A stretch of DNA of 64,000 bases from Halobacillus locisalis. GTDB lineage: Bacteria > Bacillota > Bacilli > Bacillales > Halobacillaceae. Shown here in pieces: positions 19,537 to 28,593 of the stretch. The notes below the pieces were generated by a model that was given only the letters and a program-made list of their open reading frames with translations, ran no database searches and was not told the origin of the DNA. Location: contig NZ_JACEFG010000001.1 of assembly GCF_013694105.1 (NCBI RefSeq), forward strand, positions 682,001 through 746,000, given 5' to 3'. The translations under genes and the position numbers were made by a program. Each line of letters opens with the position of its first letter. Position 1 is the stretch's first letter.

Positions 19537-19961
19537 TAGGAATCGGACTCCATGGCTTCGAGATAGGCTTGGTGCCATTCAGGAAAACGACGCCTAATCG
19601 ATACAGGCCGGAAGTTCTCTTGCTTGACGATCACGTGTTTCGTTTCCCCTGTAACCGCAATCTCCTCATTCCCATGCATCACTTCATAACCGTACGTGAC
19701 ACGCAGCCCGTCATATTCCTTGACCCACGTTCGTACATAAGCCTCATCCCCGTAACGAACCGGTGTTTTAAAACTCATCGTTGCATCAATGACAGGAGAA
19801 AGCACTCCTTTTTTCTCGATCTCCGAATATTTAAAGCCAAGAGCATCGACAAACGCTGTCCGTCCGATTTCAAACCAGACGAGGTAATTGGCATGATAAA
19901 CGACGCCCATCATATCTGTTTCTTGATACCTTACTTGTATTGGGGTTTCTACTATCTTCAT
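19536..19961 (-). CDS. yneP: Acyl-CoA thioesterase, 4HBT hot-dog family (YneP)
   Basis: A 141-aa single hot-dog fold enzyme of the YbgC/4-hydroxybenzoyl-CoA thioesterase type. The motif YQETDMMGVVYHANYLVWFEIGR includes the catalytic Asp and the helix start, quoted by its core TDMMGVVYHANY. It hydrolyses acyl-CoA; the substrate is unknown. Its ATG overlaps the AAA+ gene stop (ATGA), and its stop overlaps yneQ, so the three genes are translationally linked. Confidence 0.87.
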   Translation of the reverse strand: MKIVETPIQVRYQETDMMGVVYHANYLVWFEIGRTAFVDALGFKYSEIEKKGVLSPVIDATMSFKTPVRYGDEAYVRTWVKEYDGLRVTYGYEVMHGNEEIAVTGETKHVIVKQENFRPVSIRRRFPEWHQAYLEAMESDS

Positions 19962-22222
19962 GATGAAGACTCCCTTCTCACCGTGTTCCAGGCATTTTCT
20001 AAATCACTAAGTTCCAACTCATTCATATCCACCGTTTCACTCTCAAGCAAACGGATCGCTTGGAATTGAATCGCTTCATTGACTAGATTCGTAACGAAGC
20101 GACCATTGCCCCTAATATTATGATCTTTATATTTTTCTAACAAAAAGGACTCCGCCCATTCATTAAAATGATAGCCATATTGCCCTGCTTGGTAATGCGT
20201 CATTTCAATCAGTTCTTGTTCATCATAGTCCGGGAACCGGAAATATTTCTTAAAACGAGAGGATAAACCAGGGTTACTTTCCACTAGCTGCTCCATTTCC
20301 CGCTCGTAACCAGCTAAAATGACGACTAAATTCTCGTTCTGTTTCGTCATTTCATCGACGAGGGTTTCAATCGCTTCTTTTCCGAAATCATCACGCCCGC
20401 CGTTGTGGAGTGCATAAGCTTCATCTATAAAGAGCACGCCCCCTAGGGCTTCACGAATTTTTTTCTTCGTTTTTATCGCCGTTTGCCCTACATAACCTGC
20501 GACGAGATCACTTCTCGAGACAACGACCATATGCCCTCTCTTAAGCAACCCACACTGCTTTAAAACTCCTGCATAAATGTCTGCTACTGTCGTTTTACCT
20601 GTGCCTGGATTTCCTGAAAATACGGAGTGCAGTTGGATCGGTACAACGGGATAGCCGTTCTCTTTCCGCCGTTGCTGAGCTTGAACAAATGAGGATAATT
20701 TCCGAACTTCTTCTTTGACGTTACTTAAACCGATCAGTTCATCAAGACGATCCATTGGTGAACGCTCTTCGTCATTCAATGAAGTGTCCCAAGCTAAATC
20801 ATCCGTACTGATCCTCATATGATCCAGCCAATGGTGTTTATCTCTCTCCGCCTCCGAAGCGCCTTTTTGGAATACGGTTTTCAGAACTAAGTTTTTCACT
20901 GTCCGAGCATTTCCGAACGAATCGTCTACGCGCTCCTGATCAATTAATGATGTAAATTCATTCAGCGCGGGCTGTGTAAAGAAGAAGTCATTGTCTAGTG
21001 CCGTCTGTTCAGCTATTGTAGTCAATTCTTCCATCTGATAATCCGGCAATTGAATATGATTTTGTTCCGGAAAACGACTCCTCAAGCCCGGATTCGACCA
21101 GAGAAATTGGCGCATTTCTTCCGGATATCCAGCCAGGATGACAGCAAACTTCCCTCCGTACTCTTTACTTGTCATGGCTGATACAAGTGTATCAATGACC
21201 GCTTGTCCATAGTCATTACCTGTTTGGCCTTCTCTTTTCAAACTATAAGCTTCATCAATGAACAACACCCCGCCAATCGCTTGTTTGACGTAGTTCATCG
21301 TATTCTCTTCACTTTGCCCTACATACGATCCAACGAGATGAGAACGGTTCACTTCTACGACTTCTTTCGTGTCTAAAATGCCGAGTTCGTGATAAATATT
21401 AGCCAGTAATCTCGCAATCGTAGTTTTACCTGTCCCGGGATTACCGGTAATTATCATATGCAATCCTGGTTCATCAACCATTGAAAACCCGTAACTTTTT
21501 CTGCGCTGCTGGTATTTAAGAAAATGATAATACCTACGTATATAAGCTTTGACATCATGTAAACCGACCATCTGATCAAAAGCTTCTAAAGGATTTTGAG
21601 TGGATTGATGAGTTAAGAAAGCAGGCAACCTTTTATATAGTTCATCCTGGTCATCCGACAACTTTCTCGTTCGCTCGTTTATTTCTATCACGGGAATTCG
21701 AATGCGCCGATTCTCAATAGATGAGATTGCACCTTCAACCATCTCTTCCAATTCTTCCAATTTCTCGTACACATCTTGATAAAGCTGCAAGCGACTAGAC
21801 GCATCAATGATCGTTTTTTGAGCTAAATCGGCATCCCATTGCCCTTTAAGCTTGATTACGTCTTCGTGAATGGCACGGGCTTTTTTTCCCTTTGCCGAAT
21901 CATGATCCGTCTCATGAAGGACCCACTGCTCGAGAGGGGTTTGCTTCAACAAGCTATAAGCTTTCATTATTTGCTGGGATTCATACAAGTCATTGATTAA
22001 TGTATGGTTGTGACGCAACACTCTCGCTTCATCGATAAATTGATCTGCAAGCGGATCTTTTTCAGGGTGTCGCTTGATTCGATGATACGCTAACGCCGCA
22101 TAAAGAAGTGCTTGTTGTTCACTGTCTTCTATGTGTTGTTTATCTAAATAGCGCAATGCCTCAATTTCTGTAATCGGTGGTTGTTCATCAATCGAGTTCC
22201 AATTCTTTAGTTCTTGTTCCAT
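19958..22222 (-). CDS. Tandem AAA+ ATPase of the CbxX/CfqX (SpoVK-like) family
   Basis: A 754-aa protein with an N-terminal helical region of about 200 residues, including a coiled-coil-like stretch (YEKLEELEEMVEG), and two CbxX-type AAA+ domains. Walker A GNPGTGKTT occurs at about 260 and again at about 537; each has Walker B GVLFIDEAYSL/AL and an Arg-finger region NPGLRSRF or NPGLSSRF. Single-domain relatives include SpoVK and the Rubisco activase CbbX. Function unknown; a protein-remodelling role is inferred. ATG at 22220-22222 is preferred because it lies 9 bp after AAAGGAAG; an ATG two codons upstream is too close. Confidence 0.82.
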   Translation of the reverse strand: MEQELKNWNSIDEQPPITEIEALRYLDKQHIEDSEQQALLYAALAYHRIKRHPEKDPLADQFIDEARVLRHNHTLINDLYESQQIMKAYSLLKQTPLEQWVLHETDHDSAKGKKARAIHEDVIKLKGQWDADLAQKTIIDASSRLQLYQDVYEKLEELEEMVEGAISSIENRRIRIPVIEINERTRKLSDDQDELYKRLPAFLTHQSTQNPLEAFDQMVGLHDVKAYIRRYYHFLKYQQRRKSYGFSMVDEPGLHMIITGNPGTGKTTIARLLANIYHELGILDTKEVVEVNRSHLVGSYVGQSEENTMNYVKQAIGGVLFIDEAYSLKREGQTGNDYGQAVIDTLVSAMTSKEYGGKFAVILAGYPEEMRQFLWSNPGLRSRFPEQNHIQLPDYQMEELTTIAEQTALDNDFFFTQPALNEFTSLIDQERVDDSFGNARTVKNLVLKTVFQKGASEAERDKHHWLDHMRISTDDLAWDTSLNDEERSPMDRLDELIGLSNVKEEVRKLSSFVQAQQRRKENGYPVVPIQLHSVFSGNPGTGKTTVADIYAGVLKQCGLLKRGHMVVVSRSDLVAGYVGQTAIKTKKKIREALGGVLFIDEAYALHNGGRDDFGKEAIETLVDEMTKQNENLVVILAGYEREMEQLVESNPGLSSRFKKYFRFPDYDEQELIEMTHYQAGQYGYHFNEWAESFLLEKYKDHNIRGNGRFVTNLVNEAIQFQAIRLLESETVDMNELELSDLENAWNTVRRESSS

Positions 22223-22320
22223 CAGCATACACTTCCTTTCGACCACGTATTCATTTTATCATAGACAAAAGTGAGAATCCCTTATAATGCAGTACAGACG
22301 ACAGGTAGAGTAGAAAACAA

Positions 22321-22355
22321 AAAAATCCGCTCTCTATAGTAGAGAACGGATTTTT
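22321..22355 (-). terminator. Terminator of tlp
   Basis: AAAAATCCG-C-TCTCT / AGAGA-A-CGGATTTTT with a 5-nt loop. It is symmetric enough to work in both directions. Confidence 0.85.
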
Positions 22356-22362
22356 GAGAGCA

Positions 22363-22608
22363 TTAATATTGTTGGTAGCGTGCTTCTTCCTTAATTTCGT
22401 CACGCATCGCTCGCAAGGACTCATTTCTGCGTTTGTTTTTCTTTTCAATATTTCGTTTCTCATCCTCTGTCGCATATGGGAGTGCGTCGTGAGAAGCTTC
22501 GATATTTTCAATGGTGTCTTGTACTTTCTCCTGCAATCGATCCACATTATCTGATCGATTATCCGGATTCGGCTTCTCATTAGCCATGTGCTGTTGCTTG
22601 TGAGACAT
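22363..22608 (-). CDS. tlp: Small acid-soluble spore protein Tlp
   Basis: An 81-aa hydrophilic, helix-rich protein. The core PDNRSDNVDRLQEKVQDTIEN and the later KNKRRNESLRAMRDEI match the Tlp family of spore core proteins (the name 'thioredoxin-like' is historical; there is no CxxC). The family is made in the forespore under sigma-G; I could not place a convincing sigma-G promoter. Start chosen at the ATG behind GGAGGGGTATCC; a frame upstream of it lacks a ribosome site. The position between yneN and yneP agrees with B. subtilis. Confidence 0.87.
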   Translation of the reverse strand: MSHKQQHMANEKPNPDNRSDNVDRLQEKVQDTIENIEASHDALPYATEDEKRNIEKKNKRRNESLRAMRDEIKEEARYQQY

Positions 22609-22700
22609 GGATACCCCTCCTGTGAACATACATTTGACTCTCTTGGAGCCTTCTTTACGTTTCCCATAGAGGTCCCTTTTTATGTAAAGAAATCCCTACC

Positions 22701-22844
22701 TTACGATGGGATTTGCTTCAGACGCTCGTGATGACGCTGATCGATACGATCCTCAATCTGGTCCAATAATTGTTGGTCTTCCTGAATAGAGCGAATGTTT
22801 TCTTTGATACGTTCTTCTAGGGATTTAGATTGTGTTTTTCTCAT
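22701..22844 (-). CDS. Small FbpB-like protein (47 aa)
   Basis: A 47-codon frame with a strong AAAGGAGAG ribosome site 6 bp before ATG. The charged helical sequence (SLEERIKENIRSIQEDQQLL, then IEDRIDQRHHERLK) resembles the FbpA/FbpB-type small proteins of Bacillus, which are Fur-regulated and help the FsrA sRNA in the iron-sparing response. No Fur box was found upstream, so the iron link is only by family resemblance. It lies between tlp and yneN. Confidence 0.6.
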   Translation of the reverse strand: MRKTQSKSLEERIKENIRSIQEDQQLLDQIEDRIDQRHHERLKQIPS

Positions 22845-22894
22845 GAAAATCTCTCCTTTAATAAAAGAGTTCCCATGTTCACAGAAAATTATCC

Positions 22895-23473
22895 CTATTT
22901 TAACGCATTTTTCATTTCGACCATAAACTCATATGTCATTGGTCCCACTTTTCTTTTTTGTTGAATGACACCATCCGTTCCGATAAAATACGTCGTTGGA
23001 ATCGAAATGGCTTGATAGTCGTTCGTCACTTGTAATTCTTTGTCCAGTAAAACCGGGAATGTGTATCCGCCTTCACGAACAAATTCAGGAACGGCATCTT
23101 TCTTTGTTTCTGAGCCTGTTGTATTTACAGCTAACACTTGTACGTCATCGCCGAATTCTTGATGGAACTTCTCCATTTCCGGCATTTCCTCACGGCATGG
23201 AGGACACCAAGTCGCCCAAAAGTTGATCATCACTTTTTCTCCGCGTAAATCAGAAAGACTTATTTCGTCACCATCTAGTGTTTGCAACGTAAAGTCTGGT
23301 GCGAGTTGTCCCACCTTCAGTCCGCTCGGGGCATTCGGGGCAACCATGCCTGCGCCGCCTGAATTACGTTCCGCTTCCGCTTGTTTTTCGGCCTTTTTTT
23401 CATCAATATAGCTGTATACTCCGAATGCAATGAGAGCAAGTAAGCTAATCAAGGCAACGATTTTTTTCCACAT
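22895..23473 (-). CDS. yneN: Thioredoxin-like thiol-disulfide oxidoreductase (YneN/ResA-like)
   Basis: A 192-aa TlpA/ResA-type protein. Residues 4-22 are a membrane anchor; a Gly/Ala/Pro-rich linker follows; the thioredoxin domain has the redox motif WCPPC (NFWATWCPPCREEM) and the cis-Pro loop ISIPTTYFI. It should act outside the membrane, reducing disulfides in c-type cytochromes or other exported proteins, a role consistent with the nearby ccdA that would supply electrons. RBS AGGGTGTG is weak. Confidence 0.88.
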   Translation of the reverse strand: MWKKIVALISLLALIAFGVYSYIDEKKAEKQAEAERNSGGAGMVAPNAPSGLKVGQLAPDFTLQTLDGDEISLSDLRGEKVMINFWATWCPPCREEMPEMEKFHQEFGDDVQVLAVNTTGSETKKDAVPEFVREGGYTFPVLLDKELQVTNDYQAISIPTTYFIGTDGVIQQKRKVGPMTYEFMVEMKNALK

Positions 23474-23590
23474 GGGCTACACACCCTTTCTAAAGACCCT
23501 TGCTAATATATTCTATGTATTACTTTATCCAACATGAACAACCCTTGTAAAGAAGCTAGGGAAGATTCTGCGAAAATTGTCACAAGAAAA

Positions 23591-23612
23591 GGCCGTCCTA
23601 AAAAGGACGGCC
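23591..23612 (-). terminator. Terminator of the aconitase gene
   Basis: A 9-bp GC-rich stem GGCCGTCCT/AGGACGGCC with an AAAA tetraloop. On the minus strand TTTTCTTG follows. Confidence 0.85.
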
Positions 23613-23620
23613 ACATTCCA

Positions 23621-26329
23621 TTACTTCGTTAATTTGTTACGTAGAACCATTTGTAGAATACCACCATGGCGGTAGTAGTCCACTTCTACTTCACTGTCGA
23701 AACGAGCGACAACATCGAACTCTTTCTTGTCCCCGTCCTCAGAGGTAGCTGTTACCTTGACTAAGTCGTGAGGTTTAACATCTTCACCGACCTGTACGTC
23801 AAATGTTTCGCGACCTGTCAGCCCAAGGCTCTCGATGGAATCTTCATCTTTGAATTGCAATGGAAGAACCCCCATCATAACAAGGTTTGAACGGTGAATA
23901 CGCTCAAAGCTTTCTGCAATGACTGTCTTGATTCCAAGTAGGTCCGTACCTTTGGCAGCCCAGTCACGAGAACTTCCCATACCGTAATCGTTCCCGGCAA
24001 TGACCATGAGAGGTGTATCATCTTGCTGATATTTCATAGCCGCCGTGTAAATCGGCATGACTTCTTCTGTAGGCCAGTAAGTCGTATATCCACCTTCAGT
24101 GCCCGGAGCTAACTGGTTACGGATACGGATGTTAGCGAACGTACCACGCATCATCACTTCATGGTTACCACGGCGGGAACCATAAGAGTTGAAGTTTCGT
24201 GGGCTCACACCATTTTCTTGCAAGTATTCACCGGCTGGCATATCTTTCGGAATCGCACCTGCTGGAGAAATATGGTCCGTCGTAACAGAGTCACCGAATT
24301 TACCGACAACACGCATGCCGTTTAACGGCTTCACTGTTTCTGGTTCACTAGATAGTCCCTCGAAGAATGGTGGGTTCTGAATATACGTCGACTTATCATC
24401 CCAGTCGTACAACGGCTCATCTGTCGTGTTGATTTCATTCCATTTTTCGTTTGAGTTGAAGACACTTTCGTATTCTTTACGGAAAATCTCAGGCGTTACA
24501 ACACGCGCGATTTCTTCTTTGATCTCTTCTTGTGAAGGCCAAATGTCATTAAAGAAGACGTCGTTGCCATCTTTATCTTTACCTAATGAATCAGTTTTCA
24601 GATCCAAATCAACAGTACCTGCTAGCGCATAAGCGACAACTAGTGGCGGTGATGCCAAGTAGTTTGCTTTAACGAGTGGGTGAATTCGTCCTTCAAAGTT
24701 ACGGTTACCAGAAAGGACGGAAGAAACTGTTAAGTCGCTATCAGCAATCGCTTTTTCGATTTCAGGTAGCAATGGACCGGAGTTACCGATGCATGTTGTA
24801 CAACCGTATCCAACCAAGTTGAATCCAAGTTCGTTCAAGTACTGCATTAGACCGGAATCTTCTAGGTAACGTGTTACAACTTTAGATCCAGGCGCAAGAG
24901 ATGTTTTCACGTACTCAGGAACATCCAGTCCTTTCTCTACAGCTTTCTTCGCTACAAGTCCCGCTCCAAGCATTACGTGTGGGTTAGACGTGTTCGTACA
25001 TGACGTGATCGCTGCAATAGCAAGCGCACCCGTCTTCATCACAGATTTATCTCCATTTTCGAACTGAACTTCGACTTCTTTGTCGAACTCAGACTTATCA
25101 AGACCGAAACCGTGGTTTCCTTCTGGTCCTGTGATCGCCTTCTCAAATGATTCTTTCATTTGAGACAATGGAATCAAATCTTGTGGACGTTTTGGTCCAG
25201 ACAAGTTCGGCTCAAGTTCACCGAGATCGATTTCAACAAGCTGAGTGAAATCTGGATCTTCTTGAGAAGGATCGAACCATAGATTGTTTTTCTTCGAGTA
25301 CTCTTCAACAAGTTCGATTTGATCTTCCGTACGGCCTGTTAGACGCATGTATTCGAGCGTTTCGCCATCAACAGGGAAGAAACCACATGTTGCACCGTAC
25401 TCCGGTGCCATGTTGGAGATCGTCGCACGATCGGCTAGAGGCATTTCCTGAAGACCAGGACCAAAGAATTCAACGAACTTGCCAACAACATTTTGCTGGC
25501 GAAGTTTTTGCGTAACTTTTAAAGCAAGGTCGGTGGCCGTTGTTCCTTGTGGGAAGCTGCCTACCAGTTTCACACCAATAACTTCTGGAGCCGGGAAGTA
25601 AGAGGGCTGACCGAGCATTCCCGCTTCTGCCTCAATACCACCAACACCCCAACCAAGGACGCCAAGTCCGTTAATCATTGTTGTATGTGAGTCTGTTCCG
25701 ACTAATGTATCTGGGTAAGTATCAATTCCACCCTCGCCATTGTCATTCGCATGAACAACATTCGCAAGGTACTCTAAGTTTACTTGGTGTACAATCCCTG
25801 TTGCAGGTGGGACAGCACGATAGTTATTGAACGCTTTTTGTGCCCAGTGTAGGAACTCATAACGTTCGGCATTACGTTCGAACTCTAATTCCATATTTAC
25901 ATTCAACGCATCCGGTGTACCGTATTTATCTACTTGTACCGAGTGGTCGATAACAAGGTCTACAGGGACTTCTGGATTGATTTCATCCGGACTTCCTCCC
26001 ATATCAACCATCGCTTTTCTTAGTGAAGCAAGATCGACAACAGCAGGTACACCTGTAAAGTCTTGCAAGATTACACGGGAAGGTTTGAATGGAACGTCTT
26101 CCCCTTTAGATTTTTCAGTTCCCCAGTTTGCTAGACTCTCAACGTGTTCATCTTTAATGACACGTCCGTCATGTTGACGTAAAAGAGATTCTAGAAGGAT
26201 ACGGATGGAGAAAGGCAGACGGGAAATCTTACCATGTCCCGCATCTTCTAAGGCCTTCAAGTCGTAATAGTTGTACGTTTGGCCGTTTAAGTCAAATTGT
26301 TTGCGAGCATTATATGCATTGCTAGCCAT
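23621..26329 (-). CDS. citB: Aconitate hydratase
   Basis: The 902-aa monomeric aconitase of the IRP1/AcnA type, interconverting citrate and isocitrate in the TCA cycle; the apo-form of Bacillus CitB also binds RNA. The [4Fe-4S] ligands are in [15 protein letters not shown] and [12 protein letters not shown]; the swivel domain contains [10 protein letters not shown] and the C-terminal [33 protein letters not shown] lies before ATG. It is transcribed away from yneK; a poor cre-like sequence lies in the gap. Confidence 0.96.
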   Translation of the reverse strand: MASNAYNARKQFDLNGQTYNYYDLKALEDAGHGKISRLPFSIRILLESLLRQHDGRVIKDEHVESLANWGTEKSKGEDVPFKPSRVILQDFTGVPAVVDLASLRKAMVDMGGSPDEINPEVPVDLVIDHSVQVDKYGTPDALNVNMELEFERNAERYEFLHWAQKAFNNYRAVPPATGIVHQVNLEYLANVVHANDNGEGGIDTYPDTLVGTDSHTTMINGLGVLGWGVGGIEAEAGMLGQPSYFPAPEVIGVKLVGSFPQGTTATDLALKVTQKLRQQNVVGKFVEFFGPGLQEMPLADRATISNMAPEYGATCGFFPVDGETLEYMRLTGRTEDQIELVEEYSKKNNLWFDPSQEDPDFTQLVEIDLGELEPNLSGPKRPQDLIPLSQMKESFEKAITGPEGNHGFGLDKSEFDKEVEVQFENGDKSVMKTGALAIAAITSCTNTSNPHVMLGAGLVAKKAVEKGLDVPEYVKTSLAPGSKVVTRYLEDSGLMQYLNELGFNLVGYGCTTCIGNSGPLLPEIEKAIADSDLTVSSVLSGNRNFEGRIHPLVKANYLASPPLVVAYALAGTVDLDLKTDSLGKDKDGNDVFFNDIWPSQEEIKEEIARVVTPEIFRKEYESVFNSNEKWNEINTTDEPLYDWDDKSTYIQNPPFFEGLSSEPETVKPLNGMRVVGKFGDSVTTDHISPAGAIPKDMPAGEYLQENGVSPRNFNSYGSRRGNHEVMMRGTFANIRIRNQLAPGTEGGYTTYWPTEEVMPIYTAAMKYQQDDTPLMVIAGNDYGMGSSRDWAAKGTDLLGIKTVIAESFERIHRSNLVMMGVLPLQFKDEDSIESLGLTGRETFDVQVGEDVKPHDLVKVTATSEDGDKKEFDVVARFDSEVEVDYYRHGGILQMVLRNKLTK

Positions 26330-26452
26330 ATTCCTTTTACCCCCTCATCAATATTAAATGGCGAAGCGATAGACGCTTCCCCATTCCCCAAATAATGGTA
26401 CATTTGCGTCTCGATCGAATCGAATTCACAAATCTGCACCCCTAATTGTAAA

Positions 26453-26466
26453 TGAAAACGATTTAT
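26453..26466. promoter_or_regulatory. Weak cre-like sequence upstream of citB
   Basis: TGAAAACGATTTAT agrees with the cre consensus except at its last two positions. citB is CcpA/CcpC-controlled in B. subtilis, but no ATAA-N7-TTAT CcpC dyad was found, so this site is tentative. Confidence 0.25.
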
Positions 26467-26609
26467 AAGTAAAATAAATGTGCAAACTTTTCGGATTTTG
26501 CCGTATTTTCTTCTCTTTCTATTGTTGTTCCCCTGCTTGTCTTGTTTTTAATGAATCAACCTTTTATAATAAAAGAATAAGACTACTTAGAAATGAAACA
26601 GGTGATAGC

Positions 26610-27062
26610 ATGTCAGGTGTGTTTGCCCTATTTATCGTCGGTTGGATCGTCATCATGGTGACACTAATGGGAATCGGCGGGTTTTTCATGTTCCGCAAAT
26701 TCTTGAAGCGTTTGCCGAAAGAGGATGGTAAATCGATTATCGACTGGGAAGAATACTATGTTGACCAAACGAAACACATGTGGTCCAAGGACCAAAAAGC
26801 CTTTTTAGAAGAGCTCGTCTCTCCTGTACCAGAGCTATTCAGAGATGTGGCCAGACAAAAGATTGCTGGTCGGATCGGACAGCTTGCTCTTGAGAAGAAA
26901 AAACGCAAAATGAATCAAGACTTAATCATTGAAGGGTATATTTTGGCGACGCCTAAACGTGATCATAAATTTTTGATTAAGAAGCTGGAAGAAAAACAAA
27001 TTGACCTTACCCCTTATGAACCTTTGCTGGAACGCAACTATAAAGCTACACAAACCACATGA
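26610..27062 (+). CDS. yneK: DUF2621 membrane-anchored protein YneK
   Basis: A 150-aa protein: one N-terminal membrane span (residues 4-27, GVFALFIVGWIVIMVTLMGI) followed by a charged cytosolic domain (WEEYYVDQTKHMW, LFRDVARQKIAGRIG) typical of the DUF2621 family. Function unknown. Start taken at the ATG behind AGGTGATAGC; the upstream in-frame extension is an artefact of the A/T-rich leader. Location between citB and ccdC matches B. subtilis, but cotM, sspP and sspO, which lie between them there, are missing. Confidence 0.82.
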   Translation: MSGVFALFIVGWIVIMVTLMGIGGFFMFRKFLKRLPKEDGKSIIDWEEYYVDQTKHMWSKDQKAFLEELVSPVPELFRDVARQKIAGRIGQLALEKKKRKMNQDLIIEGYILATPKRDHKFLIKKLEEKQIDLTPYEPLLERNYKATQTT

Positions 27063-27081
27063 GTGCATCATGTGGTTTTTT
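27052..27081 (+). terminator. Terminator of yneK
   Basis: An 11-bp stem AAACCACATGA/TCATGTGGTTT with loop GTGCA, followed by T residues; it includes the yneK stop codon. Confidence 0.87.
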
Positions 27082-27170
27082 CGTGCCCTATAACTTGTAG
27101 TATGCCCTGCCACGAACAAACATCGGACCCCTTTTTCTCGAATTGCTGAAAGGGAAAGAAGCGTAATCAA

Positions 27171-27208
27171 AAAAAGTGTAAACAACCGAATCGGCGTTTA
27201 CACTTTTT
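27171..27208 (-). terminator. Terminator of the ccd operon
   Basis: A 13-bp perfect stem AAAAAGTGTAAAC/GTTTACACTTTTT with a 12-nt loop. The ccdC stop codon is inside the stem. Confidence 0.87.
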
Positions 27209-27686
27209 CTACTGCTTGTTGTTTTGTGATGGTCTTTTCTAAGCGTATGTATTGCCTCAGCATCGCAAGGCGCCACGTCAGAATCATACCGAAGGCTAAC
27301 AAGAAGAACATCCCGCTCGTCTCTCCGAATGAAATTGTCTGACCAATCACCAATTTCAGAATAATTCTTAATATTAAGAGACCAAATAAAATCGCGATAA
27401 ACGATTTTGAAGGCTTTAGATAAATGTCCTCTCCCCGAACTTCGAATTTAGAGGTCCGTATAAGGAAAATCGAAAAAAGCACTCCAACTAGAAGAGCTTC
27501 TATTACCTGGCTCCAACTAACTCTGAAAATAGGAAAAATAAACATGAATGCCCCAGTACTCATGAAGAGTGGGGGTAAAATGATTTTTTTAATACTGGCC
27601 GGTTTCTTTGCTGCGCGCATTCGAATGAAAATCATCCCTGTTGCCATACAGGCAGCAAGTACCGTACTAGCAATGAACCATAACAT
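27198..27686 (-). CDS. ccdC: CcdC family membrane protein (DUF1453)
   Basis: A 162-aa polytopic protein with about five membrane spans, matching B. subtilis YneJ/CcdC, encoded with CcdA but dispensable for cytochrome c synthesis there. The sequence starts MLWFIASTVLAACMATG and contains the cytosolic turn SKFEVRGEDIYLKPSKSF. The ribosome site is weak (AGTGTGAAATTG). Last gene of the ccdA–mrpB-like–yneI–ccdC run. Confidence 0.83.
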   Translation of the reverse strand: MLWFIASTVLAACMATGMIFIRMRAAKKPASIKKIILPPLFMSTGAFMFIFPIFRVSWSQVIEALLVGVLFSIFLIRTSKFEVRGEDIYLKPSKSFIAILFGLLILRIILKLVIGQTISFGETSGMFFLLAFGMILTWRLAMLRQYIRLEKTITKQQAVEKV

Positions 27687-27719
27687 ACAATTTCACACTT
27701 TCTGATCTGTTCATTACGT

Positions 27720-28079
27720 CTAACTTAACACACGTTCAATCGCGTCAAGCACGCGTGTTTCGTCAAAGGGTTTGACGATGAAGTCTTTCGCTCCATGTTC
27801 AATCGCCTCTACGACCATCTTTTGTTGTCCCATCGCAGAGCACATGACGATGTTCACATCACTTGAGGATTCTTTAATTTTCTTCAGGGCTTCGATACCA
27901 TTCATTTCAGGCATCGTAATATCCATCGTAATCAAGTCAGGTTGAAGGGAATGGCATAAATCCACTGCTTCTAAACCATTCTCTGCCTCCCCCACGACTT
28001 CGTGGTTCCCCTTTTGTAATATGTTCGTCAATGTCATGCGCATAAATTTAGCATCATCGACGACTAATACCTTAGCCAT
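27720..28079 (-). CDS. yneI: Single-domain response regulator YneI (CcdB)
   Basis: A 119-aa CheY-like receiver only, without an output domain. The acidic pair is VVDDAKFMR, the phospho-acceptor Asp is in DLITMDITMPEMNG (Asp53), and the switch residues are in VMCSAMGQ and FIVKPF. The cognate kinase is not in the window. B. subtilis has it in the ccd operon with no clear role in cytochrome maturation. Good GGGGGAGCG ribosome site. Confidence 0.9.
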   Translation of the reverse strand: MAKVLVVDDAKFMRMTLTNILQKGNHEVVGEAENGLEAVDLCHSLQPDLITMDITMPEMNGIEALKKIKESSSDVNIVMCSAMGQQKMVVEAIEHGAKDFIVKPFDETRVLDAIERVLS

Positions 28080-28091
28080 GAACGCTCCCCC

Positions 28092-28529
28092 TTATCTCTC
28101 TTCCCCACGGTCATTCGCTATTGTGAGAATAATCGTCATCGTGACACCAATTACCGTTAAGTACACCCCAAGGTCAAATAGTAGTGCAGTAGCCAGTTCC
28201 GTTTTCCCTAATACAGGAAGCTGGAAATAGGCAAAGGTCTGACTTAGGAACGGTTCACCGAAAATAAAAGAACCGATGCCTGTAGCCACGGCGATGATCA
28301 GTCCTACTGGAATGACGAAACGGAAATTAATAGGGAGAATCTTCTGCAACGAGCGGAAGCCATAAGCCATATACATGAGGACGAACGCAGCGGATGTCAT
28401 TAGACCTCCAATAAAGCCGCCCCCTGGCTTGTTGTGCCCTGCGAAGAATAAGTAAATCGAAAACCCTAAGAGTATGAATGCGATTAAAGTCGTTGTTGTT
28501 CTGAGAATAATGTCATTTGTTCGGGTCAT
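28092..28529 (-). CDS. Orphan Na+/H+ antiporter subunit MrpB-like protein
   Basis: A 145-aa protein with four predicted membrane spans of the MnhB domain family. The hallmark FAGHNKPGGGFIGGL (about residues 29-43) and GKTELATALLFDLGVYL (about 110-126) match MrpB of seven-subunit Mrp antiporters. No mrpA, C, D, E, F or G gene is near, so this copy is an orphan. It lies 12 bp before yneI and 64 bp after ccdA in one apparent operon. Good AAAGGAGTATACGT ribosome site. Role unknown. Confidence 0.85.
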   Translation of the reverse strand: MTRTNDIILRTTTTLIAFILLGFSIYLFFAGHNKPGGGFIGGLMTSAAFVLMYMAYGFRSLQKILPINFRFVIPVGLIIAVATGIGSFIFGEPFLSQTFAYFQLPVLGKTELATALLFDLGVYLTVIGVTMTIILTIANDRGEER

Positions 28530-28593
28530 ACGTATACTCCTTTTTTGATTTCAATACTCTTATCATATTACAAAAAAACAGAAAAATCCATGA

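Noticed and set aside
19569-20069. 166-codon plus-strand frame opposite yneP and the AAA+ gene
   Set aside because: Spans two real overlapping genes in antisense and has no ribosome site.
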